Part shown: piece after piece, positions 1 through 9,455 of the stretch | Numbering within the stretch: position 1 is the first letter of the stretch | How the letters are laid out: every line of letters begins with the position of its first letter | From: Gp13-AA77 sp036521995 | GTDB lineage: Bacteria; Acidobacteriota; Terriglobia; UBA7540 | Direction: 5' to 3' | Assembly (NCBI GenBank): GCA_036521995.1 | Contig: DATDGR010000284.1 | Span: forward strand, 1-54,515 | DNA length: 54,515 bases | Position numbers and translations under genes: made by a program | Notes under the pieces: model-generated | Database searches by the model: none | The model's input: only the letters and a program-made list of their open reading frames with translations | Told to the model about the DNA's origin: nothing

Positions 1-117
1 TCGGGAATGTTCTGGACCGTCTGGGGAGCCAACGCCATCCTGGCCTTGCGCTGCTCCCACCTCAACGGCCGCTTTGAGCAGTACTGGGAGGACCGCCGGG
101 AGGCTAATGCCGCTTAA
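1..117 (+). pseudogene. ISKra4-like transposase, C-terminal fragment (cut by window edge)
   Basis: An open frame enters from the left edge and stops at TAA 115-117. The 38 visible residues include GANAILALRCSHLNGRFEQY and WEDRR, which resemble the C-terminal tail of ISKra4-type DDE transposases (typically W-x-V-x-GA-x-xI-x-ALRC then GRFE-x-YWE). Only the tail is visible, so whether the full transposase is intact upstream cannot be judged. It marks the window's left end as the right flank of an insertion sequence. Family assignment rests on recall of the tail motif and is moderately secure. Confidence 0.6.
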
Positions 118-581
118 TTCCAACTTCCATGTCGCGCACCCCCCTGCGTTCCCGGCGCCGTGGAAGACGGGTGAGGACGCTCGCCCGGTCCTAGATTGGT
201 TAGGCGCGACCCCTCAGCAGCCCCGGGCTGCTCGCTCAGAGCTTGGGTTTGGATGTAGCCTCGGCTTTGTTGACGCTAAAGGACTTACTGGCTTCGACCA
301 CAACCCCGAACCTGTACTCATCCGTTGATCATAATTGACTTAGTAGCTTTGGGCTGAGCAATCTTTTTTCCGGATCTAGCTGTGCCAGTAGCCTACCAGT
401 GGACCCGGTCCGACCGAATGGGGCCATATACTGGCGAGACCATAGGGCGATGAGAGTCGAAAGTCACCGAAAGAAAACCCCACCTTAACAATAGCTTAAC
501 TTGTCACATCTATCTTCGTCTTGCTGTCGGATGGTCAGCTCGTGCGGCCACCGAATTTCTATGCTGCGGGAGGAATAAGAA
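118..581. other. Gene-free stretch downstream of transposase
   Basis: No convincing gene is seen in these 464 bases. The open frame at 74-328 has no family resemblance and overlaps the transposase tail. The stretch holds one copy of the dispersed repeat (269-297). The last ~15 bases contain the GGGAGG ribosome binding site of the next gene. The right terminal inverted repeat of the insertion sequence should lie here, but it cannot be placed without the left end. Confidence 0.6.
269..297 (+). repeat. Dispersed ~28-bp repeat, copy A
   Basis: This is a divergent copy of a repeat found six times in the window. It keeps GTTGA, CTAAAGGA and TGGCTTCGA in the same order and spacing as copy F at 49813-49840, but it lies on the opposite strand to the other five. 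It lies just downstream of the transposase remnant. Confidence 0.5.
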
Positions 582-2231
582 GTGTCTATCCGTAAAGCTG
601 TCGCACTCTCGTTAGTTGCCGTCTGGCTGGCGGCCATCGTGCTGAACCCGGGTGTGCTGGGTGCGGCCGGACCCGCCAAAGGGGCCAGGTCCTCCGGTGT
701 CGCCGTCAAGAAGGCGGCTCCGGCCACGCCGATCCAGCATCTGGTGGTGATTTTCAACGAGAACATCACTTTCGATCACTACTTTGGTACCTATCCGAAT
801 GCAGCTAATCCGTCGAGAGAGCCTCAATTCACGGCGGTGCCCGGCACGCCTACGGTCAACGGTCTCACGCCGGTGCTCCTCACTAACAACCCCAACTTCC
901 TGAACGTCAATAACGGGGTGGGGGCGACAAATCCCTTCCGGCTGGACCGCTCGCAGGCGCTCACGGCCGATCAGGATCATGACTACACGCCGGAGCAGCA
1001 GTCCTTCGACGCCGGCTTGATGGACGCTTTTCCTGAGTTCACCGGGGCGGCGGGACCTCCGCCCAATGCTCCGCCCGGGGCCGTTAGCACCACCGGCCTG
1101 GTGATGGGATACTACGACGGCAACACGGTGACAGGGCTGTGGAACTACGCACAGCACTTCGCCATGAGCGACAACAACTACGGGACCACGTTCGGGCCCT
1201 CCACTGTGGGGGCGCTGAACCTTATCTCTGGTCAGACGAACGGCGTATCAGCGACCTTGAACGGCACTGGTGATGAGACCGACGGCGGCGACGGCTCTTT
1301 GACCGTCATCGGCGATCCCGATCCCATCGGCGATATGTGCTCCAGCGCCACCCGTAACCAGGTCACCATGCAAGGAACTAACATCGGTAGTCTCCTGACC
1401 AACGCCGGTGTTACCTGGGGCTGGTTTGCGGGCGGGTTCAACCTCAGCGTTGTCAATCCGAACGGAACCTCCGGTTGCGACCGGAGCAGCACCGGCGTAA
1501 CGGGGGTGACCACTGGCGACTACGTACCACACCACACGCCGTTCCAGTACTACCCCGCCACGGCCAACCCGAATCACACCCGGCCAAAGTCTGTTTACTC
1601 CGTCGGATACCCGGGCGACCCGGCCAACAACCAGTACGACACGCAAGACTTCTTTGCCGCGATTCGGGCCGGCAACTTTCCGGCGGTTAGCTTCCTCAAG
1701 GCCCCGGCATTCCAGGACGCCCATCCGGGGAACTCCGACCCGCTCGACGAACAGGCCTTCGTCGTGAGTACCATCAACTTCCTGGAGGAGCAACCCGAGT
1801 GGAGTAGTACGCTGGTGATCATTACTTACGACGATTCGGACGGCTGGTACGACCACCAACTGGGCCCTATCATCAACCAGTCTAACGGCACTGCCGACGC
1901 CCTCACCGGGCCCGATGCCTGTGGCACGGGCAACAACGCCCTGCCGGGGGTTGCTTCAGGGAATCTGCACGCGCTTGGGCGGTGCGGCTATGGACCACGG
2001 CTGCCTCTGATGGTCATTTCGCCTTATGCCATCCCCAACTTCGTTAACCACTCCCTCACCGACCAGAGCTCGATCATCCGCTTCATCGAGGACAACTGGC
2101 TGGGCGGACAGCGCATTGGTCAGGGATCTTTTGACGCCCTGGCGGGCTCCATCCAGAACATGCTGAACTTCAATCAAGCCCCGAACCCGCCATTGTTCCT
2201 CAGTCCGACGACGGGCGAACCCACGAGTTAG
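582..2231 (+). CDS. Secreted phosphoesterase (phospholipase C / acid phosphatase family)
   Basis: A 549-residue member of the PF04185-type phosphoesterase family, which hydrolyses phosphate esters such as phospholipid headgroups. Residues 1-28 form a signal peptide (basic start, then VALSLVAVWLAAIVL), so it is exported. The family motif appears at about residues 56-70 as HLVVIFNENITFDHYFGTY, where the Asn of NEN-x-(S/T)FD binds metal. A second block, DDSDGWYDH, near residues 418-426 supplies further metal ligands. The start is GTG at 582, preceded by GGGAGG about 9 bases upstream. A perfect terminator follows the stop, so it is probably monocistronic. Substrate cannot be read from sequence. 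Confidence 0.88.
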   Translation: MSIRKAVALSLVAVWLAAIVLNPGVLGAAGPAKGARSSGVAVKKAAPATPIQHLVVIFNENITFDHYFGTYPNAANPSREPQFTAVPGTPTVNGLTPVLLTNNPNFLNVNNGVGATNPFRLDRSQALTADQDHDYTPEQQSFDAGLMDAFPEFTGAAGPPPNAPPGAVSTTGLVMGYYDGNTVTGLWNYAQHFAMSDNNYGTTFGPSTVGALNLISGQTNGVSATLNGTGDETDGGDGSLTVIGDPDPIGDMCSSATRNQVTMQGTNIGSLLTNAGVTWGWFAGGFNLSVVNPNGTSGCDRSSTGVTGVTTGDYVPHHTPFQYYPATANPNHTRPKSVYSVGYPGDPANNQYDTQDFFAAIRAGNFPAVSFLKAPAFQDAHPGNSDPLDEQAFVVSTINFLEEQPEWSSTLVIITYDDSDGWYDHQLGPIINQSNGTADALTGPDACGTGNNALPGVASGNLHALGRCGYGPRLPLMVISPYAIPNFVNHSLTDQSSIIRFIEDNWLGGQRIGQGSFDALAGSIQNMLNFNQAPNPPLFLSPTTGEPTS

Positions 2232-2263
2232 GAGACTCGCGGGGTCTGAGGTTGCCTCAACTT

Positions 2264-2305
2264 GACGGGCATGGGCCACCCTCGAACCCATGCCCGTCTT
2301 TTTTT
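2264..2305 (+). terminator. Rho-independent terminator after phosphoesterase gene
   Basis: A 12-bp perfect stem (GACGGGCATGGG at 2264-2275 pairing with 2287-2298) with an 11-base loop is followed by seven T. It separates the phosphoesterase gene from the multicopper oxidase gene. Confidence 0.93.
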
Positions 2306-2363
2306 GGCCTGAGGCCGCTCAGCTCTCGGATATCATTTCTCTCTACGCGGGGAGGAGGCACGC

Positions 2364-3956
2364 GTGCCGGTCACGCGGCGGACGTTTCTTCAAAGGGGCG
2401 GATGGATGTCGGCGGCGCTGGCGATACGCCAGGCTGGCCGCCCGCGAGAGGCGGTCTCGGTCCGTCCCACGCTGGACCCCAACTCGCTCGAGCCCTTCGT
2501 GGATCCCTTGCCTATTCCCGAAGTGGCTCGGCCGGGCGGCTACAGGACTAGTCCAGAGGGCGGGGCCCAGGTGCCCGCCTATCGCCTCGCGATGAGCGAG
2601 TTTGAAAGCCAGGTGCACCGGGATCTCAAGCCCACGCGCATGTGGGGATTCAGTTCCAGCTCGCCAGGACCCTCGTTCGAGACCCGGAGCGGCGAGGGAT
2701 TGTGGGTGGACTGGGCGAACAAGCTGCCTCGGCGGCATTTCCTGCCGATCGACCACAACATCCACGGGGCGGGGAAAGATAAGCCCGAGGTCCGCGCCGT
2801 GGTGCACCTTCACGGAGCCAAAGTGAGGCCGGAGTCCGACGGATATCCCGAGGCCTGGTACCAGCCCGGCGAAACCCGGCAGTATTTCTATCCGAACCAG
2901 CAGGACGCGGCCATGCTCTGGTATCACGACCACGCCCTAGGCATCAACCGCTTGAACATCTATGCCGGTCTTCTGGGTGTATTCTTCATTCGCGACGCCG
3001 CCGAGGACGCCCTCAACCTGCCGAAGGGGAAGTGCGAAGTCCCGCTGATACTCTGCGACCGCTCGTTCTACCCTGACGGGCAACTCAGCTACCCGGTTTC
3101 GCCCGATCCCGAAGCGCCTTGGGTTCCCGAGGCCTTCGGCAACGCCATCCTCGTGAACGGCAAGCTTTTTCCCTACCTCCAAGTCGAGCCGCGCAAGTAC
3201 CGTTTGCGCGTTCTAAACGGCTCGAACGGGAGGTTTTATCACCTGATGCTGTCGAACCAACAGGGCTTCTATCAAATCGGCTCTGATCAGGGACTGCTGC
3301 CCTCGCCTGTGGCGCTCAAGAGCCTGGTGCTTGCTCCCGGCGAGCGCGCCGACCTGGTGGTGGACTTTGCGGCTCAACACGGCGAGAAGATCGTTCTGAA
3401 AAGTGATGCGTTCACCGTCATGCAATTCCGCGTCGCGTCTGAGAGCGTTCGGGATACAAATGCTCTGCCGGCCACTCTGAGGGCCGTGGCCAGGATACCG
3501 GAATCGGCCGCCTTAAGGACGCGGATGCTGTCGTTGAACGAGATCATCGATTTCTACGGTAACTCTTACATCATGCTGTTGAACGGAGCCCACTGGCAGA
3601 TGCCCGTCACCGAAGATCCGGTGCTAAACACGACGGAAATCTGGAGTCTGATCAACCTGACGGACGACTCCCACCCGATTCATCTTCACTTGGTCCGCTT
3701 CCAGCTCCTCGACCGGCGGCCCTTCCACAAGTTTCCCTATCAGACCCGGCAGCAATTGGTCTATCGCGGGCCCGCGCAGGGTCCGGCACCGGGTGAGGCC
3801 GGGTGGAAGGACACGGTACAGGCCCATCCCGGAATGGTCACCCGCATCATTGCCCGCTTTGAAGGCTACACCGGCCGCTACGTGTGGCATTGCCATGTTC
3901 TTGAGCACGAGGACAACGAGATGATGCGGCCTTACGACGTTATCGCTGGCTCCTAG
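2364..3956 (+). CDS. Tat-exported multicopper oxidase (CotA / bilirubin oxidase-like)
   Basis: A 530-residue multicopper oxidase that couples one-electron oxidation of phenols, bilirubin-like compounds or metals to reduction of O2 to water. The N-terminus VTRRTFLQRGG is a twin-arginine signal, so the enzyme is exported folded. All four copper-binding blocks are present: HLHG near 148, WYHDH near 187, HPIHLHL near 437, and WHCHVLEHEDNEMM near 507-520. The last carries the type 1 Cys and the axial Met. The HEDNEMM ending is typical of the CotA/bilirubin oxidase group. Start is GTG 2364 with GGGGAGGAGG 6 bases upstream. It may share a periplasmic oxidative niche with the neighbouring phosphoesterase, but nothing links them directly. 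Confidence 0.93.
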   Translation: MPVTRRTFLQRGGWMSAALAIRQAGRPREAVSVRPTLDPNSLEPFVDPLPIPEVARPGGYRTSPEGGAQVPAYRLAMSEFESQVHRDLKPTRMWGFSSSSPGPSFETRSGEGLWVDWANKLPRRHFLPIDHNIHGAGKDKPEVRAVVHLHGAKVRPESDGYPEAWYQPGETRQYFYPNQQDAAMLWYHDHALGINRLNIYAGLLGVFFIRDAAEDALNLPKGKCEVPLILCDRSFYPDGQLSYPVSPDPEAPWVPEAFGNAILVNGKLFPYLQVEPRKYRLRVLNGSNGRFYHLMLSNQQGFYQIGSDQGLLPSPVALKSLVLAPGERADLVVDFAAQHGEKIVLKSDAFTVMQFRVASESVRDTNALPATLRAVARIPESAALRTRMLSLNEIIDFYGNSYIMLLNGAHWQMPVTEDPVLNTTEIWSLINLTDDSHPIHLHLVRFQLLDRRPFHKFPYQTRQQLVYRGPAQGPAPGEAGWKDTVQAHPGMVTRIIARFEGYTGRYVWHCHVLEHEDNEMMRPYDVIAGS

Positions 3957-4091
3957 CTGCCCCCTGGCGCGCGATCATTCTTCGAATGGCGCCGCTGGGG
4001 AGCTGAGCGGTACGGCACCTTGGCGCGCGTGGTTCTTGTGAGTCAGGGCGTATGCCGGCGCGCCGCCCAACGGCTGTCTGGCATCGAGGAA

Positions 4092-4120
4092 TTGACAACT
4101 CGCGCCTAACCCTTGACAAT
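4092..4120 (+). promoter_or_regulatory. Sigma70-like promoter giving a probably leaderless nfo transcript
   Basis: TTGACA (4092-4097), a 17-base spacer and GACAAT (4115-4120). The expected transcription start is at or next to the ATG at 4126, and no Shine-Dalgarno sequence precedes that ATG. The -35 is perfect; the -10 is weak (4/6). Confidence 0.5.
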
Positions 4121-4125
4121 CGAAT

Positions 4126-5004
4126 ATGCGAGTCGGCGTTCACACGTCCATTGCCGGGGCCCTGGAGAACGCCGCTCACCGCGCGTACAAGATCGGTTGC
4201 GACGGCTTTCAGATGTTCTCGGCCAACCCGCGCGGTTGGCGCGCCGGGCACGTTTCAGCCGAGGCGCGTGAGAGGTTTCGCGAGGTGCGGGCGGGTTACG
4301 GGCTTACGCTGCTCGCCATTCACGCGAATTACCTGATCAACCTGGCCGCGCCCGACCCGGCAGTTCGCGCCCTTTCAGTATCCGCCTTTCGAGGTGAGCT
4401 CGCACGGAGCCTCGCGCTCGGCGCCGACTATCTGGTGGTGCACGCCGGGAGCGCCAAACACGGCGATCGCGACCAGGCGATCGCGATCTTTGTGAAATCG
4501 CTGCTCGAGGCCGCGAAAGGGCTGGACCTCAACGGCCTGACGGTGCTGGTGGAGAATACGGCCGGCCAGGGATCAGTGCTCGGGTCCAACTTTGAAGAGC
4601 TGGCTGCCATCCTCCATGGCGTGACGCGCGAGATTCCGGTGGGCGTGTGCATCGACACGGCTCACCTCTTTGCCGCCGGTTACGGCATCCACACGGCGCC
4701 GGGCTTGAGGGACGCTCTGAGGCGGATCGACGCCATCCTCCAGCTCAAGACCGTCCGGCTGTTTCACGCCAATGACTCCAAAGCGGCGTTTGCTTCGCAC
4801 TGCGACCGCCACGAGCATATTGGCGAAGGCCAGATCGGCGCCGAGGCCTTCGGGCGCATCCTAAGGCATCCGAAGCTGCGGGCTATCCCTTTCATCTGCG
4901 AGACGCCCCTGGATGAGCCTGATGACGACTTCAGGAATCTCCAGATGATAAGGAACCTGGGAGGCGACAGAGGGCAAGCAGGCGCAAGTCGGGGGTGTCA
5001 TTGA
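4126..5004 (+). CDS. nfo: Deoxyribonuclease IV (AP endonuclease, Nfo family)
   Basis: A 292-residue TIM-barrel endonuclease that cleaves DNA 5' to abasic sites in base excision repair using three Zn ions. The sequence opens with RVGVHTSIAGALENA and QMFSANPRGW as in endonuclease IV. Zn-ligand blocks follow in order: HANYLINLA, VVHAGS, ENTAGQGS, GVCIDTAHLFAAGY, FHANDSK, HEHIGEGQIG and FICETP. The last ~10 residues, ending RGCH-stop, lie partly inside a duplicated intergenic repeat (4997-5057), so the C-terminal tail and stop appear to be supplied by that repeat. No Shine-Dalgarno precedes the ATG and a promoter sits immediately upstream, which suggests leaderless translation. Confidence 0.93.
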   Translation: MRVGVHTSIAGALENAAHRAYKIGCDGFQMFSANPRGWRAGHVSAEARERFREVRAGYGLTLLAIHANYLINLAAPDPAVRALSVSAFRGELARSLALGADYLVVHAGSAKHGDRDQAIAIFVKSLLEAAKGLDLNGLTVLVENTAGQGSVLGSNFEELAAILHGVTREIPVGVCIDTAHLFAAGYGIHTAPGLRDALRRIDAILQLKTVRLFHANDSKAAFASHCDRHEHIGEGQIGAEAFGRILRHPKLRAIPFICETPLDEPDDDFRNLQMIRNLGGDRGQAGASRGCH

Positions 5005-5176
5005 CCGGACGGACCACCATGCCCCGGAACGAAGCCGGAATGTCATTTAGAATCAACGCGGATCCTTCAAACTGCTCCCGGTCATCGAGCCGCAGCAGTC
5101 TCGGGCAAGGGGGGCGTCATTGACCGGACAGACGACCGTACCCCGGAACGAAGCCGGAATGTCCTTTGGAATCAGC
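4997..5176. repeat. Two 61-bp direct repeats 119 bp apart, each containing the dispersed repeat
   Basis: Units at 4997-5057 and 5116-5176 both start GTCATTGACCGGAC and run through CCCCGGAACGAAGCCGGAATGTC to a variant of TTAGAATCA. They differ at only a handful of positions. Each contains one copy (B and C) of the dispersed repeat on the minus strand, at 5030-5057 and 5149-5176. The left unit overlaps the stop codon of nfo. The 5005-5250 gap otherwise holds no gene. Confidence 0.85.
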
Positions 5177-5250
5177 GACAATGCCAGGTCCTCCGGTGAA
5201 AGCCGTGGCCGGGACCGCGCACCGGACTTGACCGGAGCCTTGTAAAAGGT

Positions 5251-7848
5251 ATGGCCGTCGAACCAAGAGAACGACAAGGAACCGCAACTGAGGGCCGGGA
5301 AACCGTGGATCCAAGTTACGATCCCCAACAGATCGAAGCGAAGTGGCAGGAGCGATGGGCTCGCGAGAAGCTCTTTGAGGCCGACCCCGATCCTGCCCGG
5401 CGGAAATACTATGTCTTGGAGATGTTGCCTTACCCTTCGGGCGACATCCACATGGGGCACGTGCGCAACTACTCGATCGGAGACGCACTGGCCCGCTACC
5501 TCCGCATGCTGGGCTACAACGTGCTCCATCCCATCGGTTGGGATGCCTTCGGCTTGCCGGCGGAGAACGCGGCCATCAAGAGCGGGCGGCATCCTTCCGA
5601 GTTTACCTTCAGCTACATCGACCGCATGCGAGGCCAGTTACAGAGGCTAGGCTTCAGCTATGACTGGCGGCGCGAGGTAGCCTCCTGCGTGCCGGAATAC
5701 TACCGGTGGAATCAGTGGTTCTTCATCAAGATGTTCGAGCGCGGCCTCGCCTATCGCAAGAAGAGCCGGGTGAACTGGTGCGCCAAGTGCGAGACCGTGC
5801 TGGCCAACGAGCAAGTCGTGAACGGGTGCTGCTGGCGGCATGAGGACACCCTGGTGGAGGAACGCGAGCTGGAGCAGTGGTTCCTTAGGATCACCGCCTA
5901 CGCCGATGCCTTGCTGGACGACATGAAGGAGATGGTCCGCTGGCCGGAGCGCGTGCTGGCCATGCAGCGCAACTGGATTGGCAAGTCGGCGGGCGCCGAG
6001 GTGGAGTTCCCGGTCGACGGCTTGGAGGAGTCGATGCGCATCTTCACCACGCGCATTGACACCATCTTCGGCTGCACGGCGGTATTCCTGGCGCCTGATC
6101 ATCCCTTGATGGAGAAGTTCGTGGCCGCGTCGCCGGCGCCTGACGCCTTGCGCCGTGAGGCGGAGCGCATCAGGGCCTCGTCCTTGCAGGCGCGCCTGGA
6201 CGTGAACTTCAGAAAAGAGGGCGCTCCGACGGGCTTTACCGCCCGGAATCCTTTCAACGGTGAAAGCGTGCCGGTGTGGATTGCCAACTTCGTGCTGACG
6301 GGCTACGGCACCGGCGCTGTGATGGCCGTCCCGGCCCACGATCAGCGCGATTTCGAGTTCTGCTCGGCCTACGGTCTGAAGATCAGAACGGTCATCGTGC
6401 CGGAAAGCGCCGTAGGGGCGGGGCCCAACCCGCCCGCCAACGGTGAGGGCGCGGCCAGCAGCGCCCTTACGAAGGCGTTCACGGAGGACGGCGTGTTGGT
6501 GAACTCCGGCCCGTATAGCGGACTAGGCTCGGCCGAAGCCCGCGAGCGCATGACGCGCGACGCCGAGACGCAAGGCTTCGGAAAGGGAACGATCCAGTAT
6601 CGCCTTAAGGACTGGGGAGTTTCGCGGCAACGCTACTGGGGAACGCCGATCCCCATGATCTACTGCTCCGGCTGCGGAGTGGTGCCGGTACCGGAGAGCG
6701 ATCTGCCGGTGGTGCTGCCCCGGAACGTCAAGTTGACGGGGCAAGGCCGGGCGGCGCTCGCGACCGTTCCAGAGTTCGTGGCCGTGAAGTGTCCGAAGTG
6801 TGGAGGGCCGGCCGAGCGCGAGACGGACACCATGGACACCTTTGTCGACTCGTCCTGGTACTTCTACCGCTATACCGACCCGAAGATCGACACGGCGCCC
6901 ATTAACCGGGAGGCCGTGAAGTACTGGTTTCCGGTGGATCAGTACATCGGCGGCATCGAACACGCCATCCTGCATCTGATCTACATGCGTTTTTTCACGA
7001 AGGTCATGAGAGACCTGGGCCTGGTGGAGTTTTCCGAGCCGGTGGCGCGGCTGTTCACCCAGGGCATGGTGATCAAGGACGGCGCCAAGATGTCGAAGTC
7101 GAAAGGCAACGTGGTGGATCCGGTGGCGATGTGCGCCCGCTACGGAGCGGACGCGGTCCGGCTCTATATGCTGTTTGCGGCGCCCCCGGAGAAGGACCTG
7201 GACTGGAGCGATGCCGGCATCGAGGGCGCCGCGCGATTTCTGAACCGCGTTTACCGGCTGGTGGCGCGCCATGCCGGCCGCCTGCGGGGAGTCTCTGCCT
7301 GGCAAGCGAGCGGCGACGCCGGCGGTTCAAATGGGCTCAGTGCCGCGGAGCGCCGTTTGTTGCGCAAGGCACATCAAACGCTGCGCCATGTCACCGAAGA
7401 CATGGAAGAGCGCTGGCATTTCAACACCGACGTGGCCCTGACCATGGAGCTTTCGAATGAAATTGGCGCGCTGGAAGACGCCATTGAAGCCGGGTCGATC
7501 CGGGCCGAAGTTCTGAAGTCGGCCCTCGAGATTCTGGTGCTGACCTTGGCCATTTTTGTGCCACATCTCTCCGATGAACTGTGGGAGGGATTGGGCCACT
7601 CCGGCTCCACCCTGCGCGTCGCCTGGCCCAAGTTCGACGCCGGGCTCGCGGCCGAAGAGGAGCTCGAGATTCCCGTGCAAGTGAACGGCAAACTGCGCGC
7701 GCGCATTGGTGTGCCAGCTTCAGCCGGAGAGGACGAAATCCGCCTCCGGGCGCTGGCTGAACCCAAGGTCCGCGAACACCTCGCGGGACTGCACGTCGTG
7801 AGGATCATCATTGTTCCGCAGAAGCTGGTGAACATCGTCGCGAAATGA
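5251..7848 (+). CDS. leuS: Leucyl-tRNA synthetase
   Basis: An 865-residue class I aminoacyl-tRNA synthetase charging tRNA-Leu, of usual bacterial length. The HIGH-type motif is PSGDIHMGHVRN (about 61-73) and the KMSKS loop is KMSKSKGN (about 612-619). The CP1 editing domain is present, with TTRIDTIFG and AVMAVPAHDQRDFEF, as is the C-terminal anticodon-binding region ending with the small VQVNGKLRARI domain. ATG 5251 was chosen (AAAGG just upstream). GTG 5304 would give VDPSYDPQQIEAKWQ, which matches family N-termini equally well, so the first 18 residues are uncertain. The stop overlaps the guaA start by 4 bases. Confidence 0.96.
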   Translation: MAVEPRERQGTATEGRETVDPSYDPQQIEAKWQERWAREKLFEADPDPARRKYYVLEMLPYPSGDIHMGHVRNYSIGDALARYLRMLGYNVLHPIGWDAFGLPAENAAIKSGRHPSEFTFSYIDRMRGQLQRLGFSYDWRREVASCVPEYYRWNQWFFIKMFERGLAYRKKSRVNWCAKCETVLANEQVVNGCCWRHEDTLVEERELEQWFLRITAYADALLDDMKEMVRWPERVLAMQRNWIGKSAGAEVEFPVDGLEESMRIFTTRIDTIFGCTAVFLAPDHPLMEKFVAASPAPDALRREAERIRASSLQARLDVNFRKEGAPTGFTARNPFNGESVPVWIANFVLTGYGTGAVMAVPAHDQRDFEFCSAYGLKIRTVIVPESAVGAGPNPPANGEGAASSALTKAFTEDGVLVNSGPYSGLGSAEARERMTRDAETQGFGKGTIQYRLKDWGVSRQRYWGTPIPMIYCSGCGVVPVPESDLPVVLPRNVKLTGQGRAALATVPEFVAVKCPKCGGPAERETDTMDTFVDSSWYFYRYTDPKIDTAPINREAVKYWFPVDQYIGGIEHAILHLIYMRFFTKVMRDLGLVEFSEPVARLFTQGMVIKDGAKMSKSKGNVVDPVAMCARYGADAVRLYMLFAAPPEKDLDWSDAGIEGAARFLNRVYRLVARHAGRLRGVSAWQASGDAGGSNGLSAAERRLLRKAHQTLRHVTEDMEERWHFNTDVALTMELSNEIGALEDAIEAGSIRAEVLKSALEILVLTLAIFVPHLSDELWEGLGHSGSTLRVAWPKFDAGLAAEEELEIPVQVNGKLRARIGVPASAGEDEIRLRALAEPKVREHLAGLHVVRIIIVPQKLVNIVAK

Positions 7849-9395
7849 TGGACTCATCGAGTCACTCCTCTCCCATCGTCGTTCTGGATTTTGGCTCCCA
7901 GTACACACAGCTCATTGCCCGGCGGATCCGGGAGATGCAGGTGTATTCGGTGATTGTGCCCTGTCACACTCCCTTTGATGATCTCGTCCGGATGAGACCG
8001 CAGGCGCTGATTCTGTCGGGCGGGCCGTCCTCGGTGTACGACCCGTCGTCGCCCACCGCCGACGAGCGCATTTTCAGTCTCCGGGTACCCATTCTGGGTA
8101 TCTGCTACGGCTTGCAGTTCATCTCTCACAAGCTCGGCGGAAGAGTAGAACCGGCGGCACGGCGGGAGTATGGCTTCGCGCAGCTCGAGTTCGGGTCCCC
8201 GAGTGACCTACTCGAAGGGCTGCCGTCGCCTTTGCGCGTGTGGAACAGTCATGGGGATCACATCGGCGAGATCCCTCCCGGATTCCGCGTGACGGGGCGC
8301 ACGGAGAATGCCGTGTCCGTGATCGAAAACCCCGCGTCGCGGATTTACGCCGTGGAGTTTCACCCGGAGGTCCGCCACACCGACCGAGGAGATGAGATTC
8401 TGCGGCGCTTTGTCTTTGGGGTCGTGGGCGCAAAGCCCAATTGGTTCCCGCGTTCGTTTGTAGAAGAAACGGTGGAGCGCGTTGCCGAGCAGGTAGGTGG
8501 AGGCTGTGCACTCTGCGCCCTCTCCGGAGGGGTTGACTCGGCGGTGGCCGCGACCCTGGTGGGCCGGGCCCTCGGCGACCGTCTCATTTGTGTGTTTGTC
8601 AACAACGGCTTGCTGCGTAAAGGCGAGTTCGAAGAAGTTTCCGCCCTCCTCACTGCGCAAGCGCACCTGCGCGTGCGCGCGGTCGACGCTTCGGCCCGTT
8701 TTCTAGCGCGGCTCCAGGACATTACGGATCCGGAGCAGAAGCGCAAGATCATCGGCGAGGAATTCATCCGAGTCTTCGAAGAGGAGGCGCGCAGGCTGGG
8801 CGACATTCAGTTTCTGGTGCAAGGAACGCTTTATCCGGACGTGATCGAGTCGGTCTCGGTCAAGGGGCCGGCGGCGACCATCAAGAGCCATCATAATGTG
8901 GGTGGGCTTCCGCCTGACCTGAAGTTCAGATTGATTGAGCCGCTGCGTGAGCTTTTCAAGGACGAGGTTCGCCGCGTGGGGCGCGAGCTTGGGTTGAGCG
9001 AAGAAGTGACCGGCCGGCAGCCGTTTCCCGGTCCCGGACTGGCCGTGCGGATACTGGGCGCGGTCACGCCGGAACGACTGCAACTGGTGCGGGAGGCCGA
9101 TGCCGTGGTTCAGCAGGAAGTGAGGAACGCCGGACTCTACAACCGGCTGTGGCAATCATTCGCCGTACTGCTTCCGGTTTCCAGCGTCGGCGTCATGGGC
9201 GATGCCCGCACTTACGCATCCGCCATCGCCATCCGCGCCGTCGAATCTGAAGATGGTATGACGGCAGGCTGGGCCAGAATCCCCCAGGAGTTACTGGAGC
9301 GGATGGCGACCCGCATTGTGAACGAAGTCAGAGGAGTTAACCGCGTGGTGTTTGACATTACGTCGAAGCCGCCGGGCACGATCGAGTGGGAGTAG
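7845..9395 (+). CDS. guaA: GMP synthase (glutamine-hydrolysing)
   Basis: Converts XMP to GMP with ATP and glutamine, the last step of guanine nucleotide synthesis. It is 516 residues long and complete. The class I amidotransferase domain comes first: nucleophile Cys87 in GICYGLQ, with His172 and Glu174 in FHPEV. The ATP-pyrophosphatase P-loop follows as SGGVDS at about 226-231. The C-terminal dimerisation domain ends in the conserved KPPGTIEWE. The ATG overlaps the leuS stop (ATGA), indicating translational coupling. Pairing with leuS looks like a housekeeping operon rather than a pathway link. Confidence 0.97.
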   Translation: MMDSSSHSSPIVVLDFGSQYTQLIARRIREMQVYSVIVPCHTPFDDLVRMRPQALILSGGPSSVYDPSSPTADERIFSLRVPILGICYGLQFISHKLGGRVEPAARREYGFAQLEFGSPSDLLEGLPSPLRVWNSHGDHIGEIPPGFRVTGRTENAVSVIENPASRIYAVEFHPEVRHTDRGDEILRRFVFGVVGAKPNWFPRSFVEETVERVAEQVGGGCALCALSGGVDSAVAATLVGRALGDRLICVFVNNGLLRKGEFEEVSALLTAQAHLRVRAVDASARFLARLQDITDPEQKRKIIGEEFIRVFEEEARRLGDIQFLVQGTLYPDVIESVSVKGPAATIKSHHNVGGLPPDLKFRLIEPLRELFKDEVRRVGRELGLSEEVTGRQPFPGPGLAVRILGAVTPERLQLVREADAVVQQEVRNAGLYNRLWQSFAVLLPVSSVGVMGDARTYASAIAIRAVESEDGMTAGWARIPQELLERMATRIVNEVRGVNRVVFDITSKPPGTIEWE

Positions 9396-9455
9396 GCAGA
9401 TACACAAATGCGCTGGCTCGAATGACACCCCACGTGCAGGGCGACACGGAGGCTA

